A stretch of DNA of 64,000 nucleotides from contig QVRM01005976.1 of assembly GCA_003439945.1 (NCBI GenBank), positions 1,171,001 to 1,235,000 on the forward strand. The letters run 5' to 3'. The position numbers and the translations under genes were made by a program. This stretch comes from Dermanyssus gallinae (taxonomy: Eukaryota > Arthropoda > Arachnida > Mesostigmata > Dermanyssidae). The notes under the pieces are model-generated. The model was given only the letters and a program-made list of their open reading frames with translations. It did not search any database and was not told where the DNA came from. Of the stretch, positions 1 to 12,400 are shown in pieces (position 1 is the first letter of the stretch; each line of letters starts with the position of its first letter).

Positions 1-788
1 CCTGCTCCCTGCGGCTGTGTAGCAACCAAGTTGCGACGATCAAACAAAAATAACGCTAAGACATCAACACCAGCAGCAGCAGCAACAACAACAACAACAC
101 GTGCAACACCTACGACAAGACTCACAATAGCGACTGAAGCAGCAGTAGCAGCAGCAATCCTAAAATGTAAATGTAAAATGTCGAAGACAACGGCGATACT
201 TGTCGTAATACCAACCGTACTAACGCAACCGTACAACAACAACAACAACTACAACAACCACAACAATAATGACAGCCATGACCATGACATTTGACGCGAC
301 ATCCGTTGCGGGGACAGCAGCCATAAAACGAGCTTATAACTAAGTCAGTGAGCATCAACTGTCACTAACAAGTACGAACGCCCCATTTGCTGCTTCTGCT
401 GCTGTTGCTACTATTACTCTTTCCGCCGGCAGTACCATCGCAACAACAACAGCAACAACACCGGCTAGAACTACCACTGCAACAGCAGCAACAACAACAA
501 CAACAATTATAACACAGCAGCAGCAGCAGCAGCAACAATAACAGCAATAATTATAGCACACTACCACCACCACCACCAACAACAACAACAATAACAACAA
601 CCAATAATGGTTGGTTCCTACATTGGACCCTCCGTAAACGTGCACACGTTCGCAGGGACCCAATTGTCATGTTCCCACCGCCGGTGATTAATTACAATGA
701 ATACATTTTTACACAATAACAGCAATAATTATAGCACAACAATACCACCACCAACAACAACAACAATAACAGCAACAATTAAAACAAT

Positions 789-820
<32 letters not shown>

Positions 821-1147
821 ATACTTTCTGCACAGCACCTGCTGCGGCAGCAATAGCGACGACAACGAAGGTCAGGGTAACAACAAGCTTGTAAGCAACT
901 ATACCGAGACACAAAACTAATTCAGCAGCAGTCAACACATCCGAGTCTCGGTGTATTGAAAGAAAAACGGTTGCTGCACTGTGCCGAAACCTTCTCACTA
1001 ATGCGCTCTTTGACCGATAGCTGGTATGCCTGGAAATCGCACAGACAAAATAGTAGTATGTAGGTGGGACGTGTACATGTGTGTTTATATATAGGAGTAT
1101 ATAGACTTTAACAAATCGTTTTAATTGTCATCGTGAACAATATATAA

Positions 1148-1159
<12 letters not shown>
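1..1159. other. No gene seen; CAA/CAG-rich low-complexity DNA
   Basis: Frames here are poly-Asn, poly-Thr or poly-Cys products of triplet repeats (61-120, 480-600, 715-830). No conserved domain and no splice-linked exon is recognisable. Confidence 0.7.
533..776. repeat. Duplicated CAA-rich unit of about 65 bp
   Basis: The segment ACAATAACAGCAATAATTAT plus the following ACC/CAA triplets at 533-600 recurs at 712-776, the copies being about 180 bp apart. Confidence 0.8.

Positions 1160-1186
<27 letters not shown>
1160..1186. repeat. (AT)n microsatellite
   Basis: A pure AT run directly before the decayed mariner fragment, as also seen for the relic at 50.35 kb. Confidence 0.95.
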
Positions 1187-1195
1187 CGAAGGCGA

Positions 1196-1784
1196 ATCGG
1201 CAAGGTTTAATACATTTGATTTTGCCGCCAGACGGAAACTACTAAGGCCTTCCGGTTATGTTTGGAAACTACATTCGTCAGCTACACAGAGGCCAAATTT
1301 CGCCAATTGGTGACGGCGTCTATTGTTTGACTTTGGCCCAAAGGAGCGAAAACGAGATTCGGCGATTTTGAAAGAGATGAATATATATATATATATATAT
1401 TTTTTTTAGATTTCCCGTAAGGCAATTGCTCGTGTACGGATTTCTCATGTCATGGCTAAGTTTATTCCATTCTGGCATTTTACATTGTCTAAATTGGAAA
1501 CCATGCAAACCAATTTAAGAGTGGCCGGTCTGGGTCTCGAACCCAGTCCTCCGGAATGCAAGGCAAAGGCTTTTGCCACTAAGCCACCTTAGCGGCTCGG
1601 TTATATGGAGAAGAAACAAATCTATCAGAAAGATGGCCAATGAATTGGAAATACCTTAGGAATCAATCAGAAAAGTGTTGACCGATATTTTATGCGAACG
1701 AAGACTGGCCGCAATTTCGCTGCAAAAATGTTGAATTTTCAGCAAATGTGCGTCCGTTGGAAAATGTTCAAATTAAACCTTCAG
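1196..1784 (+). mobile_element. Fragment of the same decayed mariner family, split by a SINE
   Basis: The 5' part (1196-1375) shares blocks with 50354-50520: CGAATCGGCAAG, GAAACTACTAAG, and TATTGTTTGACTTTGG. After the SINE at 1401-1600 the homology resumes at about 1604. The codons MANELEIP…ESIRKVLTDILCERRLA align with the transposase relic near 50845-50905. It stops abruptly at about 1784 where a LINE fragment begins. Confidence 0.6.
1401..1600 (-). mobile_element. tRNA-derived SINE, copy 1
   Basis: On the minus strand a tRNA-like head contains an A-box-like TGGCTTAGTGG and a B box GGTTCGAGACC closed by a perfect CTGGG/CCCAG stem. A tail of about 115 bases follows and ends in an A-run (1401-1407). 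The acceptor stem does not pair well, so this is a SINE and not a tRNA gene. It sits inside the mariner fragment. Confidence 0.75.
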
Positions 1785-2152
1785 GCAGTCACGGCTTCTG
1801 CACGCTTGCTGTTATAAGCCGTACACGCTGATCTTCTTCGTAACGCAACTTTTTTCTCTTTTTTCATGTGCGTGAATTTCTTTTTCATCTCTGCTATGCG
1901 GCGGAGTGTTGTTGGTGACCTATTTTGAATTGAACAGATTGCGTGCTTCATTTTCCGACATTCCTCATCAAACCAAGGCTTGTGTCTCTGGATTTTTGCC
2001 TTTACGTTTGATTTCGCAGCGAGGAGAATGGACCATTTAATTGTTCTCTCAATTTCGTTCACGTCGTTGCTGTGTTCAGCTAGCTGTAATGCTTGTTCCA
2101 AAAGGTGGCTGTTTAGTGAGCGGTGGACGTGCTTAATTTGGGACGTGGCCAC
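1785..2152 (-). pseudogene. LINE linker between endonuclease and reverse transcriptase
   Basis: The frame contains KPWFDEECRKMKHAI, the 'W-W-x-x-E-C/x-x' linker seen just before the RT in many LINEs. A basic Lys/Arg helix follows, and then the element stops without any RT motif. Confidence 0.55.
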
Positions 2153-2481
2153 ACGTTGTTTGCGATGCAGTTTGAACTCGACCTGAGAATGTTTACGATG
2201 AGCCGATCGGCGGATAGTGATGTCAAATATAGTATCTGTCGTCTGTGATACTGATAATAATGACTGAGAATAATATCAACCGCGCGGTATCCATTCCAAC
2301 TAATATATGTAGACTCTGAAGAATTACTGTGGATGGCCAGTCCAAGCTCGTTGGTTCCTGTTTTAAAACTCATTTTTCTAAAACTTTCTTTTGTCAAGTC
2401 ACAATTAAAATATCTACATATTACTACATTTTTATTCGCATTTGTGCAAAGTCCCATACAGTCGCCAATGTCCTGTATCAC
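2113..2481 (-). pseudogene. LINE endonuclease relic
   Basis: The frame carries NVVICRYFNCDL, where active APE-type nucleases have G-D-F-N, and later YRAVDIILSHY, equivalent to the I-D-L-I-x-S motif. The Gly-Asp pair is replaced by Arg-Tyr, so the nuclease would be inactive. Sequence between 2487 and 2822 in another frame probably holds its N-terminal half. Confidence 0.6.
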
Positions 2482-2748
2482 TTGATCTACCGCCTTTTCA
2501 GGCAGGCTATAATACAGATTAAGTAATAATCGGCGAGCTCTAGTACAATGTGTCTGGCAGTGCTATGAAGAAGCTTGGCATTCTCCGTTGTTCTTCCTCC
2601 TATACATACGCCCCATTTTGGTCTACCTCGTCCCTCTGAATATGTTCTCTCCTGTTGTTCGATATAATTGGTTGAGAGATTCGACATTCCATAGCAGACA
2701 TTTCGATGGAGCTGTTTTGAGTTCTTGGGGTGCTGTCTGGCTATTTTG

Positions 2749-3330
2749 TCATTGATTTGTCTCCATTTCTCTGTTTTCACTGTGATCTTCCTCCACGCTT
2801 GCCCTGTATCGCTTGGCGCCAATGCTCGCCCCCACTTCGTGCACTGCGCTGGACACTCTATATTGGTGTAGCTGGCCGCGGTACGGGCGGAAGTGAATGC
2901 CGTCTGGCCAGACGGACGGGTTTAGTAGTTCATTGAATTTATTTGCAGCTACCTGCACGTGAAAGCTGTTGTAATACTCCTGGTTCATGCCAGCAAGTTT
3001 TGTCACTTTCACTTCTGTGCCTGTCCCTATTATTCGACATACATACCCTTTGATCGCGTCCGCAGAATGTGACAGTTCTACGCGGCTAACAAAAAGTGCT
3101 TTAACACGCGGACAATCTGGTACGCTATGTGCTTCTACAGCTCTTAGCTGCGTCATTTTGTTCGTGCCGGTCGTAACGTGCATTTTACATCCGCCATTTC
3201 CGACTGTGTGCCAGGAAGGGTTGTGTGGAGTACGCACTTCGTTTGGTGTGCCGACGACGTTGTAGTGTTGGCTGCTATTGAAACGGAGACGCCGTGGAGT
3301 AGGCACGTCGCGCTTCGAACGTAACTGCAC
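2749..3330 (-). pseudogene. LINE ORF1 C-terminal domain relic
   Basis: The 193-codon frame contains KALFVSRVELSHSADAIKGY and, further on, YYNSFHVQVAANKFNELLNP then VWPDGIHFRPYRG. This layout recurs in CR1-type ORF1/gag proteins that bind element RNA. It is in a different frame from the 2A segment, so the two are separated by a frameshift. Confidence 0.6.
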
Positions 3331-3477
3331 GTTTTGTTGCTGTTGCTGCTGCTTCGGTTGGTATCTGTTGATAGTCGGTTGGCTGGCTCGGTGGTCAGCT
3401 GTTTTTAGTGTTGTTAGTGCTGTGCTACTTTTGCCCAGAATCTTCCTGGTAAGGTCGTCGATTTGTTTCCTAAGTGC

Positions 3478-3813
3478 CTAGGGTTCCGCTAGGCACTTGC
3501 ACGGTGTAGTGCTGGCTGGAGTAGTGTTTTTGAAAACGTGCAAGGAGACCTCTCGCCAGAAGCATGACTTGCGGTTTGTGCTGTTCTTTTCCGGTATCTG
3601 GAAGGAACAGTGTGTGTGCAACGGTTTGTTGCAACCCTCACACACGGTACGTTCTCTAACCTGAAGGATTTGTCCACCGCAGGTAGTGCAGGGAGGTCCG
3701 GGGTTCGTTTCGATATCCCCACACAAAAGCAACAGTCCTAGTAGCGCGGTTGTTCTTAGAAGTCGGGACTTCACAGGCCAGTGCCGGGGTGGGTGAATGG
3801 ACAGACTCACCAT
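3478..3813 (-). pseudogene. LINE ORF1 N-terminus: 2A-like peptide plus PHD-like zinc finger
   Basis: From ATG 3813 the 111-residue frame has a hydrophobic run directly followed by CGDIETNPGP (Asp33 to Pro40). This is a full match to the D-x-E-x-N-P-G-P 2A consensus, where ribosomes skip the Gly-Pro bond. Then come Cys/His pairs CTTC, CEGC and HTHC, like the first half of a PHD finger. Such 2A motifs at LINE N-termini are known in APE-type elements. The frame ends early compared with expected ORF1 length, so a shift is likely. Confidence 0.75.
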
Positions 3814-3985
3814 GCTCAGTAGTGAATCCTGTAGTTGGGGCCGCAGTGATGGTCTGTATAGAGTGTAGGGGTGTCACCATCGCGTACTGACTCGTACTGT
3901 CTATTAACGGTCCAGTTTTGGGTACAAATGTAAAATACTATTAGAGCGCACAGAAAACGCGTCCGCACGGGCGCCGCCATCTTGA

Positions 3986-4384
3986 ATTCTGACCTATAAT
4001 ATTAACGTGTAGCTAATGTGTGGACCAATCAATGGAGCATAATAATAAAAGCAAAAATATATATATATATACGCAGGATATAAACATATAGGCAGTATTT
4101 CTTGTGTTGTGTATCGTCGGCATCTAAGATAAAATCTGATACGATGAAACCATTATATTACGCAACACGTCTGAGCAATTAATTTGGTCTGAACGAACGC
4201 AGCACGTACGCGGAATGTCGACGGAAGCAATGTCCAAAGTTAGCCCCTAATCATGTTGTCTTTACTGTACAACTTACGACTACAATTACAATTTCTACCG
4301 ATTGAACCGCCGCAGAAGCTGTATGCAACCAGCTTTTTTTAACTCGGTAGAGACGGCGGAGAGTGGTATTGGTTGAGCCTACAT

Positions 4385-4431
<47 letters not shown>

Positions 4432-5799
4432 GACGATCGTATATGCATTTCCTCTACCACCACGATCAACAATTATTTGCCGATTGACAAACTAGCGACC
4501 ATGACAATACTGTAACAAGGGCGAATGTCTGGAGCTAGCGGTTGTTTGGCAGAAAGAGGTAGTGGTAATGGTGCGCGCCTGCCATGCAAATAGGCGTACA
4601 TATCGCGTACCGGCGCACACAGTGTTGTAATGACTTCCGGTAATCCATCAAACGAATACGGCTTGATACTGCGACTGACCGGAACCTTGTGCGCGATTAG
4701 TTTCCGATCGGGCTGCTTCGTCAGACAACGTATAAAGTGTTCGAAAGCTCACGAAAAGAGAAGGCAGGACTACACAGCATTCGTTGTGTACGATAGTGAC
4801 GCCCCCATGAGAAAGATAACGCCTTAGGGAGGATCGTTGGCGATGAACTTCGCTAGATAAACATCGCTCTGAAGCTCTGCGATGATATGGCCCTGATCTG
4901 ACGCCACGACCTATGTTTGTTTGTACCCCCCCTCCCTCCTTGTTAGATAGTCGGCTTGCAGAGGCATGTCAATCGTACCGTGAAATACGCGGCACTGGAG
5001 CACACGCTTATCTTGCTGAAACGATAGGCAACTAGATAAAAAGGCTCCGTGTGCAGATAACGTTTTACATGAGGCGTATATATTATACTCAATGTGAGTA
5101 AACTAAACAGAATCGAATCAACTTGTCGTTGTTTCGTCTCTGGCAAATGTGCCGACTAAGCCGACTCCAGTGCAGTTTTGAAGCCGGAACTATGACTGTG
5201 GTGGGCGAGGTCGCGAAACGCGGACGTGAGGTTGCATTGTCAACAACATAGCTGCATCTCTAGATCATGTTTGCTCTAATACTATCTACGGGTCAATTTT
5301 CTGCCTCAGTAGTTGTTGTGCATCAATCAGTATCAGAGGTCATTGTATCCGTGTATCAATCTGGCTATTGACTGTTACATATCTAACTATCACCATCTGT
5401 TGATAACTGCATGTACTGCATACTCTATGTACTAATTTACTTACTCATTGACTTGCCTACTTAGGTAAAACCTGGCTGGGTGGGGCTACGCAACGAATCG
5501 TCGTCAGCTGAGGTAAGCGGAACTGAAGAAGCTGAGTGATGAGCTGGTGAGGGGTAAAAGAAGAGAAAGCGGACAAAGTACATGCGGCCGTACGAGAAGG
5601 CGGCAGCGGCGGCGGTGGAGGAGAGGACAAGAAAGTCGAAACTAAAAAGGTGGACAAAAACGAGGAGAATGCAACAATGCCGACGAGGCGCTGAGGTGAG
5701 CTGCTGCTGCTGCTGCTGCTACACCACCACCAGCAACCACATCGGGACATATGTATAAGGGGTAGGGCCCTCCTCGTGTAGCGCGAAGCGAAGACTTCA
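3986..5799. other. No gene seen
   Basis: Intergenic DNA with one (AT)n tract at 4388-4427 and a CTG run at 5700-5720. No exon-like segment or transposon was recognised. Confidence 0.6.
4388..4427. repeat. (AT)n microsatellite
   Basis: About 20 AT units in intergenic DNA. Confidence 0.95.
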
Positions 5800-6271
5800 C
5801 GTCGGACGCGAACGATCATAGGCTCATCGGACACTCACACTCAACGTGTCTATCGTGAGGGCGATACTGAGCACTTCCACTTCCCGAGAGCGTGCAGCGA
5901 GCGAGAGTGAAGCCCTTCTGCCTGACGCTGCTCGCCGATAGCCATCGCTTGCCTGACAACAACTCAGATTGGTTCTCGCTGTCTGCTCCCCTCTCTCGTC
6001 CCGTCGCTCTCCCGAGCAGCCCGGCTCGAACGGCGGCTGGCACGCTGGTTGGCTAAGCGACCCACCGGGGAAGAAGGCGAGAGATTTCTGCGTTCTCGAT
6101 CATCATCATCATCTGATCCTGCGGCGGGAGCGTCGCGTTATCTTGGTGGTGTCGTGGTCGCGATTGCTTGCATTCGTGAGTTGAGGGCAGCTCCCTCAAG
6201 TTGCATGCGCTGCTCGTCGTTGTCATGGTTCGTGTCTGACACAAGCACGAGCGACAGACAACAATAACAAT

Positions 6272-6303
<32 letters not shown>

Positions 6304-7582
6304 GTCACTTGCTGTTGTTGTTGCTGCTGCTGCTGGTGATGTGCCGGCGACAGCGAGAACACGAGTTAAGAGGCGAGAGAGTGCACGTTATCGACTTATG
6401 CATCGATCGATCGACCGACCGACCGCCGCCCCCGCCTGTATGCATATCGATTGTGGTGTTGTTTCTGGTCGTGGTCGTACTTTGTGTCGTGTGAGTTGAG
6501 TGAGTGCGGCCGACGTCGTGCGTATGACTGTGTTATCAAGGTGTGTCGGATATACGTTTGTACACAAAAGTGCGGGTGCATTTTTCTTCTTCTTCGTCGT
6601 CGTCGACATTACGTCGGTCTGGAAGGTCTGTCTAGAAGGTGAAGAAGTTCTTCTTCCTCTTTTCTTGTTGGCGCCCCCTCACAATTTTCTTCGCTGTCAT
6701 AGTAGCGGCGTTTTCTTCTTCGGCTTCTCGTCCTGCTCCCGCACCTCCTCCTCCTTCTCCTAATTTTCTTGCAAGATCAGTCGCCAAGATCGGTCGGGCC
6801 CAACAGCCGACCAGAAGCCGTTGCAACAGAACCAGAAGGGTCGCCCGCACCAGCTACAGCAGGAGTGGCGCCCGCAGTAGTAGCAGCAGCAGCCGCAACA
6901 ACAACAGCAGCGGCGGCAGCAGCAGTGAAGAAGTCGCCGGCTGCGACACCAGGGCAAGCAAAGTACACCCAGTGACAGCTCGGTTCATACGACGACGACA
7001 ACGACGATTCGCACTAGATCATCTGTCTGAGGTGGTCTTGCGTGAGTCGCGTCTCTGTGTGGGTGTGAATCGCGCCGACCGACCAACCACAACCACCCGT
7101 CGTCCCCTTGCACAAGTACACAACAAATACGCTTGTCGCATGTCGCTTGTGCTGCCCGCGCGGTGTGACATGACGAAAAGACCCAAGTGTGCGAGTCATG
7201 CACCGCGCACCGGCGTCACGACGACTCCGCGCTGCAGAGCAGTCTAGAGCGTGGCGTTCCTAGCTTGTACGACCAACTACCACTACCACTACTACTACTA
7301 CTACTATTACTATTAATTACTGTACGACCACTACCACTACTACTATTACTACGACGACGACGACGTCGACGAAGAACAATCAGTACGGCGGCTGCCACCG
7401 CCGCCTCCGTCGGCACCAGCAGGACGCACGTATCCGCTCGTGTCCAGTGGCGTACGACCGATCGACCAGCTCCGTCAGTCAGCCATCCAGCCAGCTATCC
7501 AGATAACTCGATTGATCGAGATTGATTGATCGAGATCGGCATCAGGGTCCTCTAACATCTGTGCCTGTGACCTTCGGCGACA
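5800..7582 (+). promoter_or_regulatory. CpG-rich upstream block, probable promoter and 5'UTR of the NRF-like gene
   Basis: This stretch is much richer in CG dinucleotides than the AT-rich flanks and ends at the strong-context ATG of the NRF-like gene. It holds no recognisable protein; overlapping open frames reflect CAA, CTT and CGA repeats. No TATA box or initiator can be assigned with confidence. It includes an (AAC)n tract facing a (GTT)n tract at 6259-6333, able to form a stem-loop. The promoter role is inferred from position. Confidence 0.4.
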
Positions 7583-7886
7583 ATGGCGTCTTCGGCAATC
7601 GCCCGAAGACCTGTGGCGGCCCCCCGCCGCCCGGATTGTGGACTCAAGACGCTCTGCACCGGGATACTGGTCACGCTTAGTGTGCTCGCGGTAACGGCCG
7701 GGCCGACGTCGGCTAGCCTCGAAGAAGGCCGCGAGCTTATTCGCGACCTGTCGACGTTCCTCACTCGAAAGATCCTGCCGATCGCACAGGAGATCTTCCT
7801 CGAGGTCGATGTGTCGTCGGAGTGCTCCGGATCGCTGTTCAAGCTTCTTTCGGCTCTCAGAAGAAACGAGCTATGGGCGCTCAAGA
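7583..7886 (+). CDS. NRF-like gene exon 1
   Basis: Encodes residues 1-101 and ends in phase 1 at AAG A|GTAAGT. It carries the basic N-terminus, a hydrophobic signal or anchor segment, and the first NRF-domain cysteine (SSECSGSLFKLL). Confidence 0.9.
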
Positions 7887-9407
7887 GTAAGTGTACTACT
7901 ACCTATTTATCAGCTGCCTAGACCTGCATACCTGCAAGCCTGTCGTCAGTAATAGCTATTGTGAACACAGGGCAGGAAATTGCACATTAGTTGGAAGTGG
8001 AGTGTACGTGCTTGTGTATACGACTAAAGTGAATAACGTTTCCCTTTCGGGTGTAGAATAAGTGGCCATCATCGTTGACGTACTGCTAATAGTCACATTG
8101 AGCATGACTCCGCATTTTGCCTGCTTCCTCGAGTTTTATTAGATTGGTCAACAGCAAGTTAAATACAAGGCGGCAGTAGAGCCATAAGTTAAGTAAGACA
8201 GGCAATAGAGCCATACGCTAAGTGAAAGTAAAGAGAAAGGATTGGCTTGTACCTTCAGCTGGAACAGGAAATGTATAACTTGAGCAAACAACGCACAGAA
8301 ATTGGAGGTAATTTGTATGTGGCCGGTTTCCGTGATCAGTATAACGACAGACAGAGAACTGCCATCAGGGCAGAGCGCGTCGAACGTCAGAATGCGTTTG
8401 AAATTGAACTTTTCTAGAGCTATTTTTCCTCTAGTTTACGAGTCGCTTAGTCAATAGAATTTATTGGATAGACATTATTCTTGTCGGCTAGTGCGGAAAA
8501 CGCTCACTCCGGTCGTTCCACTAGCCCGTACGTAAGCGCCCTTTCAACGGTGCGCCTTGTGCTGCTCCGATCATACAAATAAATATGAGAACACCAAACA
8601 AAAGCCACATAAAAGGGAACATCCATAAGCTTAGAACGACGTTCCTTACAATTACGCAATCAATCGGACTCTGATCTTGCTTGCACGGTAAAGTGGCAGT
8701 TAATTCGGATATGAGTGAAATTGTGCGGCGCCACACAACCCAGCGCCACAGTGAAAAAATAACCCGGTGGTGGAAGTTGGCCGTGGATGTGAAGTGAAGG
8801 ACATCGCAGGAAAGCACCTGGCGGTTACATGCAGACACATTGAGCTTCATCCAAAGGGCGTGATGCAATGATACATAGATTAAAAATAAAGAAAGAAAAG
8901 CATAATGAAGTTCTTCGAGAAGTTCTTAGACAAAGAGTGACAAACGGCAACCCGAACGGGAAGCAGAACCCAGCGCTGGGGCAACCAACAGCAGCAAAAT
9001 ATGGCCGACAGATCAGATCAGATGTAAGGTCAATCGTAGAGTTGCCTCACCTCGATGGCGACGTTTCGTACACGACGCTCCCACGACGTCCTCCTAAGGC
9101 ATTCTAACTAAGCATGTGGTAACCCAATGGCAACTACAACGTCGGTGGCGGCCGACCACGTTTACGGCAGCAGCAGCAGCAGCAGCAGCAGCGGCAACAT
9201 TAGCAGAAGCGGTCATAGTAGATGTAGGAGCATTTATTGCACCATGCATGCTGCCATCATTGTCGCTAATGTTGTTCTGTTGTTAAGACAATGATTACAT
9301 GGCGTCTAGGACCACAGCTATGGTTGTGGCTATTGCTTTTGTTGTTGTTGTCGTTGTTGTAATTGTTGTAGCTATCAAGACCGCGTCAGACACGCGATAG
9401 TGTTGTG

Positions 9408-9461
<54 letters not shown>

Positions 9462-12400
9462 TATTGTAGTTGCTGCTGTTGCTGTTGTTGTTGCTGCTGC
9501 TGCTGCTATTATTGCTGCTTTTATGGTGGGCGCTGAGACAGTGCCGGCTTGGGCTGCAAAGCGCACGGTTCATCTGGCAGCGCTGTAGCAGTCGTCGTCG
9601 TCGTTGTCGCCGACGCTCTAAAGTGTTGCTTCGCGTTTTTCGTTCAGGGAGCAGGCGAAAAGCGAAAGTTTCCGACGGCAGATGCGATGGTGCATAATTG
9701 GTGCATTCCGACCGGCTGACTGGAACGGATGTATGATTGTTGTGACTAACGGGAACAACAGTGGCGGACGCAGCATTTCAAGGTTGCGCTGTTTCTCGTC
9801 ACAGCATTTTTCGGCTTTTTATATATATATATATATATAATTTGTCATCAGTCGCATTATATTGCTTCAAGGTTATTAGATGCTTTTGAGTAAGAGCGAG
9901 GGACGAATAATAGCATCATGATTACGTTTCATAAACTCACGAATGTTTCCCGCAGTATTAACACCTCTTTATTTTGCCGAATAATGGTCTCTCCACAGAA
10001 AATTGTTAACCTTATGTTTAAGGTGATTTCTAGCAAGGCGGTGTGTTGTACGCGAGGTAAATATTTTTGATAGGTAGTCATATTTGCTGAGGATTATCAA
10101 GTTCGGAGTTCTTCGAGTTAAAACCTGACGCCTGATTCGTGAACGTTCAGCTTTGTCCGTGTTGAAAAGCCCAACACATTTTAGAACCGTTTAAGTGTTT
10201 CGTGGAGCATTTATGTTTAATCAACAGAAAGCGAACAGTAACTCATTGGTAGACATTTTAACTAGAGAAGCCATTAATATACACGATCCACGCAACGAAA
10301 CAAAGATCCTTACTCAACGAATATGAAATTGACATACATGGATATACGCTTTAGTATTACTTAATTAATCGAGGACATGTAAACACACATGTGCAAAATA
10401 GAACAGTGGTTTATATATAAATTTCGCAAGTTTTAGATAAGGGACATTAAGTTGTAAGCTTAATGATTGGCGGGTGCATGGGCGAGGAATTCGACTTTTC
10501 GAAATATCTATACGTCTTGATGTCGTAATGAACACCGTCTCGACTACTCTGTTTGCGTCGCCGAGATAGAATTCATGATTCAATTCCATGTTATAGTTTG
10601 ACGGCTGCATAGTTGCACGATTGACGTTGCATCATCAGACCGTTATGGCTTTTCCGTGTTTATAATAGTGCTACGTATCATCCAGCAAATTACTGAAGAA
10701 TAGAAGACCTATTGCAGCAATTATTAATTTATTACGGTAAAGTAATTGCAATAAGCATGTGCATTTAAAATAACAGTTCAGTACAAACAATGAAAAAAGA
10801 ACCTTGAACATATGAAAAAGATACAAGAAAGTTTTATAATGCAACAATAAGTCAACAATCAGTTGCCTAGATTAGTAAAGATATTGCTTTCTAAATTAGC
10901 ATTTTTTCCAATTTTGGTTTATGTTGTTAATAATATTTGATCACATTGGACATAGTATTAGCTGTCAAAATTCATTCACAGAAAGCTGCGGTCAAATTTT
11001 GTCTTGTACTATTGTCCATTCCATCTCCGAATGCGAATCAAAATAGAGATTGCTATTGTACATTACTACTTCGACGGCCTCCGCCATTAAACGCGACGTT
11101 CAACCGAAAAAGGTCCCCCCAAACTGGCTCGGAATGAGAGCTCGGGCCTTCGACAATATTAAAGCTATGTCATTGATTTATATGGTGCTACTATTTTTTT
11201 TTTTTATAAAACACGCTATTACCTTCGAATAGAACCTACGAGAATAAAGTGCGTAACCTAATATTACTTTATAATGTTTGAATAGCAGGGTATAATTCAA
11301 CTCATAATGATATTCTATAAGTTCCATTCTGCCGAAGAAAAATATCATTTTTCGCACATTATGAGCAATAAAAGTAAGAATACAAGTGATGCTATTAAGA
11401 ACAACAACTGATTCAAGTGAATTGAATCTGCAATAATGATCGGTGTGTTAAACTAACAACGTGTGGTGCTGGTTTGCAGTGTTGACCGCGAGCGGCCTGG
11501 TGCCGACGGGAGTGATGTACATGTCAATGACATCACTGGGCAGTTACGGACAATGCTTGTCGACCCGGGTGCGTGACGAAAACGCCGAAAACGGTACTTC
11601 GGTCGACTTGTTCACGGGACGCTACTGTGGCCTCCATGTGATACCCAACCAAGAGATGTACAATAATCTACTCCGCATCATGGAAGAGCTTGGCGACATC
11701 GACGTAAGTTGAACACGAACGTTGATGTTTGACATTGGTGCTATTGTGCTCCCACCTCCCACCTCTCCTGTGTTGTACTACTGCGTCCCTCAGAAACACG
11801 TTGCCGATCCGTTATATTTGCGTATCTATAATGCGTGTTTACGCGGCCACTTGTAACGATCAAACAGCACACATATATTACCTACCGACCGTTTCACCAC
11901 CTAGTTGAACCTTAGGGCCTTAGGGCAGACAACCATGATAGGGCATTCGCATTTATTGCTACCCTATTACCCTATTCTGATACGCTTCATTCACATTTGT
12001 AATTCATCGTCGAAGAAACACTACCTCGGAAAGCGTCACCAACCAATTAGCGATTATAGTTGCAACAGGCAAACGAATCATACCGCGAGGTGGATGGTAA
12101 TGCACGCACCGCCGTAAGCTTTCCGTTCCGGTATCATTGGCATGCCTATGGCGCCGAATGATCTATTAGTTTTCTCCGAATGCAGTCAAAGCGAGGCGCT
12201 GGTACACCCAACTGGGACTCGCAATACAAAACCAAATAAAAAATGATTAACAGCGCAGCTATGAAGAAAAACAGCTTTAGGAAAAAACGAGGAGGAGCTA
12301 GTAACTCATATGGAGAAACACACGAAGACGTGTGTGCGTCTACGAAAGCTGATGACATAATCGATCTTTTTTGTGATCTGACAAATCGCCTAGAGATTTG

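Larger units (their letters stand above)
1785..3985 (-). mobile_element. LINE (APE-type non-LTR retrotransposon) with 2A-like motif, 3'-truncated
   Basis: On the minus strand, in order: a possible leader (AAGATGGCGGC near 3980), a 2A-like peptide plus zinc-finger segment, an ORF1 domain, endonuclease pieces, and the linker before a reverse transcriptase. Frames are broken between pieces. The reverse transcriptase is absent, because the element ends at about 1785 against the mariner fragment. Layout and the 2A motif fit CR1/L2-type elements; the clade is not certain. Confidence 0.75.

Noticed and set aside
1500..1600. A tRNA gene
   Set aside because: The T-arm is good but the acceptor and anticodon stems do not pair, and a second copy with the same non-tRNA tail shows it is a SINE.
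8521..8868. 115-codon minus frame with hydrophobic segments
   Set aside because: It lies in intron 1 of the NRF-like gene, matches no family and has no supporting splice sites.
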